A stretch of 64,000 bases of DNA from Neobacillus niacini. GTDB lineage: Bacteria > Bacillota > Bacilli > Bacillales > Cytobacillaceae. The notes beneath the pieces were generated by a model that was not told the origin of the DNA, did no database searches, and worked only from the letters and a program-made list of their open reading frames with translations. Every line of letters starts with the position of its first letter. The first letter of the stretch is position 1. Where the stretch lies: positions 1-64,000 of the forward strand of contig NZ_JACWFG010000024.1 in the NCBI RefSeq assembly GCF_019749295.1, given 5' to 3'. Shown one piece after another: positions 61,981 to 64,000 of the stretch. Both the position numbers and the translations under genes were made by a program.

Positions 61981-63900
61981 ATGATATTATTACAGGTTAA
62001 TCAACTAGCAAAATACTATGGTGCAGACCTTATTTTATCGAATATAAAACTAGAGTTACAAACGCGGGACCGTGTTGCTCTTGTGGGGCGTAACGGTGCA
62101 GGGAAATCGACACTGCTCAAAATAATAGCCGGGCATCTGTCACATGATGGCGGAGAAATTATTAAACCAAAAGGAGTTAGTATTGGCTATCTAGCTCAAA
62201 ATACCGGTTTAGAATCCAATTTGTCGATATGGGATGAAATGTTAACTGTTTTCGATTCATTAAGAGGTATGGAATCCTCACTTCGACAATTAGAGACTGC
62301 CATGTCGGATCCAGCTGCCATGGAGAATACTAGCAGCTACGATCGAATTTTAAAAGAATATGATCAATTACAAGTGAAATTTAAGGAACAGGGCGGTTAT
62401 CAATATGAAGCTGATATTCGCTCCATTCTTCACGGATTAAATTTTCATAATAGCTCCTTAATGATATCCAGCTTAAGCGGTGGTCAGAAAACACGTCTGG
62501 CATTGGGCAAGCTGCTTTTAACGAAGCCTGATATATTGATTCTCGATGAACCTACAAACCATCTTGATATTGATACCCTTACATGGCTTGAGCAATATCT
62601 TCAAGGTTATGATGGGGCTATCTTAATCGTATCCCATGACCGGTACTTTCTAGATAAAGTCGTTACACAGGTCTATGAAGTTTCACGGAAGCAAATTCAA
62701 AAATTCATTGGAAATTACAGCTCTTACTTAGACCAAAAGGCTGCTAATTACGAGCGGGATTTGAAGCTCTATGAAAAGCAGCAGCAAGAAGTTGCTGATC
62801 TCCAAGATTTTATCCAGCGTAACCTGGCACGAGCTTCAACAACCAAACGCGCTCAAAGCCGGCGTAAAAAGCTTGAGAAAATGGACTTGATGGACCGGCC
62901 TCTAGGAGATGAAAAGTCTGCCACCTTCTCTTTTGAAATAGAGAAACAAACCGGAAATGACGTTCTCGCTGTCGATTCACTAGCAGTTGGTTATAGTGGA
63001 CAAAAGGTTTCAGAAATGATTACTTTCAGGGCCTATCGCGGTGAAAGTATTGCTTTAGTAGGCCCTAACGGAATAGGGAAATCTACCCTTCTAAAAACCA
63101 TTATTAAAAAACTTCCTGCCTTGGCTGGTACGATTCAATATGGTGCAAATCTAGCAATTGGCTACTACGACCAGGAGCAGGCAGAATTGACCTCTAATAA
63201 GCGAGTTCTTAATGAGCTATGGGATGAATGGCCATTAAAAAGTGAAAAGGAAATCCGGACAGTCTTAGGTAACTTCCTGTTTTCTGGTGATGATGTATTA
63301 AAAATTGTTTCTACATTAAGCGGCGGTGAAAAGGCAAGACTGGCACTAGCCAAATTAATGCTGGAGAAAGCAAATGTTTTAATATTGGACGAGCCTACGA
63401 ATCATCTGGATCTAGATAGCAAGGAAGTTCTTGAAAATGCCTTAGTCGACTATCCAGGTACGATTCTTTTTGTCTCACATGATCGCTACTTTATTAACAG
63501 AATCGCAACAAAGGTATTGGAGCTTAGTGCAAAGGGCAGTTCTGAGTATCTTGGGGACTACGACTATTATCTAGAGAAAAAGCTTGAAGAGGAAGAACTA
63601 AAGGCGTTAGAAGCCGCATCTCTTAATAAGAAACAAACTCAAGCGGTGGTGCAGGAGCGTTCGACTTATCATCAAGATAAAGAAAGTAAAAAACTCGAGC
63701 GGCAGCGAAAAAGGAAATTAGAAGAAATTGAAATGCGGATAGAAGAACTAGAAGCCCTCACGCAAGAATACGAGGAAAAGCTTTGTGAACCTGAAGTTTT
63801 CCAGGACCATGAGAAGGTTCTTGAAATTAATTTACTAAATGAAAAGGCAAAGACTGAACTTGAACAATTAATGGAAGAGTGGGCAGAATTAGCCGATTAA
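61981..63900 (+). CDS. ydiF: ABC-F family ATPase (YdiF)
   Basis: A 639-residue soluble protein with two ABC domains. Walker A motifs are GRNGAGKST and GPNGIGKST, signatures are LSGGQKTRLALGKLLL and LSGGEKARLALAKLML, and Walker B is LILDEPTNHLD twice. There is no membrane domain. A linker with basic RRKKLEK and a C-terminal charged coiled coil (about 545-639) are typical. ABC-F proteins act on ribosomes or in antibiotic protection. The frame opens at a GTG at 61972 inside the ribosome site GAGGTG; the ATG at 61981 is used. Divergent from moaC, as in B. subtilis. Confidence 0.93.
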   Translation: MILLQVNQLAKYYGADLILSNIKLELQTRDRVALVGRNGAGKSTLLKIIAGHLSHDGGEIIKPKGVSIGYLAQNTGLESNLSIWDEMLTVFDSLRGMESSLRQLETAMSDPAAMENTSSYDRILKEYDQLQVKFKEQGGYQYEADIRSILHGLNFHNSSLMISSLSGGQKTRLALGKLLLTKPDILILDEPTNHLDIDTLTWLEQYLQGYDGAILIVSHDRYFLDKVVTQVYEVSRKQIQKFIGNYSSYLDQKAANYERDLKLYEKQQQEVADLQDFIQRNLARASTTKRAQSRRKKLEKMDLMDRPLGDEKSATFSFEIEKQTGNDVLAVDSLAVGYSGQKVSEMITFRAYRGESIALVGPNGIGKSTLLKTIIKKLPALAGTIQYGANLAIGYYDQEQAELTSNKRVLNELWDEWPLKSEKEIRTVLGNFLFSGDDVLKIVSTLSGGEKARLALAKLMLEKANVLILDEPTNHLDLDSKEVLENALVDYPGTILFVSHDRYFINRIATKVLELSAKGSSEYLGDYDYYLEKKLEEEELKALEAASLNKKQTQAVVQERSTYHQDKESKKLERQRKRKLEEIEMRIEELEALTQEYEEKLCEPEVFQDHEKVLEINLLNEKAKTELEQLMEEWAELAD

Positions 63901-63903
63901 TAC

Positions 63904-63937
63904 AAAGGGCCTGGATACGAATATCCAAGCCCTTTTA
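63904..63937. terminator. bidirectional terminator at the right edge
   Basis: GGGCCTGGATA pairs with TATCCAAGCCC, with AAA before and TTTT after. It serves ydiF and the convergent gene at the edge. Confidence 0.78.
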
Positions 63938-64000
63938 TTATTTAATTGGTATTCTTAAGGTATCTGTTTTTGACCCATCTTTTGCTGAATACACAAATAG
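63938..64000 (-). CDS. 3' end of a gene entering from the right (partial)
   Basis: The minus strand keeps an open frame to the edge. It encodes a C terminus LFVYSAKDGSKTDTLRIPIK followed by TAA, directly before a shared terminator. Only 20 residues are visible, so the protein cannot be named. It does not look like the TsaD C terminus expected from B. subtilis gene order. Confidence 0.5.
   Translation of the reverse strand, partial: LFVYSAKDGSKTDTLRIPIK

Overview
The window is AT-rich DNA from an endospore-forming member of the Bacillaceae. This is supported by a tricistronic ger germinant-receptor operon, sigma-B-type promoters, a CIRCE-controlled groESL operon, two guanine riboswitches, and gene order shared with Bacillus subtilis (ydiF-moaC-rex ... 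ydiK-ydiL-groES-groEL, and yeaC-yeaD-yebA-guaA-pbuG). It could be a Bacillus or Neobacillus relative; the genus cannot be fixed by eye. No prophage, insertion sequence, CRISPR array or tRNA gene was seen.

Left part (1-12.8 kb): tandem rRNA-type promoters and a boxA leader at the extreme left fire leftward out of the window. Next come glucose PTS uptake (glcT, an antitermination leader, ptsG), purine uptake and GMP synthesis (pbuG and guaA, each behind its own guanine riboswitch), the MoxR/DUF58/transglutaminase operon, and a Mur-ligase-like gene lacking the usual N-terminal domain.

Middle part (12.8-44.9 kb) is accessory carbohydrate and stress metabolism. It holds a GH3 glycosidase with a divergent AraC regulator, a sucrose operon (scrR-scrA-scrB-scrK) with three palindromic operators, and a decayed stretch with a 3-hydroxyacyl-CoA dehydrogenase remnant, degenerate repeats and an orphan ORF. 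A cytoplasmic alpha-amylase, an SDR oxidoreductase and the ger operon follow. Then comes an arabino-oligosaccharide operon (araP-araQ-yesL-araN-abfA-GH43) with a divergent AraC regulator, a polysaccharide deacetylase, a sigma-B pair (katE, yflT-like) and an ATP-grasp/M20 peptidase pair. Two clusters of four short palindromes each, with similar internal spacing, bracket the sucrose block.

Right part (44.9-64 kb): a urea module, with urtABCDE (urea ABC import) and ureABCEFGD (urease and its nickel chaperones). Each operon has a TnrA/GlnR-type box at the same distance from its -10, so uptake and hydrolysis of urea look co-controlled by nitrogen supply. The module is bracketed by two related hairpins. 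Beyond it lie groESL with CIRCE, ydiL-ydiK, yhbD-bacE-bacF (in the place where B. subtilis has tatAY-tatCY), rex, moaC, the ABC-F gene ydiF, and the last codons of a gene running in from the right edge.

Many start codons were moved inward from the longest reading frame, because a good Shine-Dalgarno sequence lies inside the longer frame; these cases are stated per gene.
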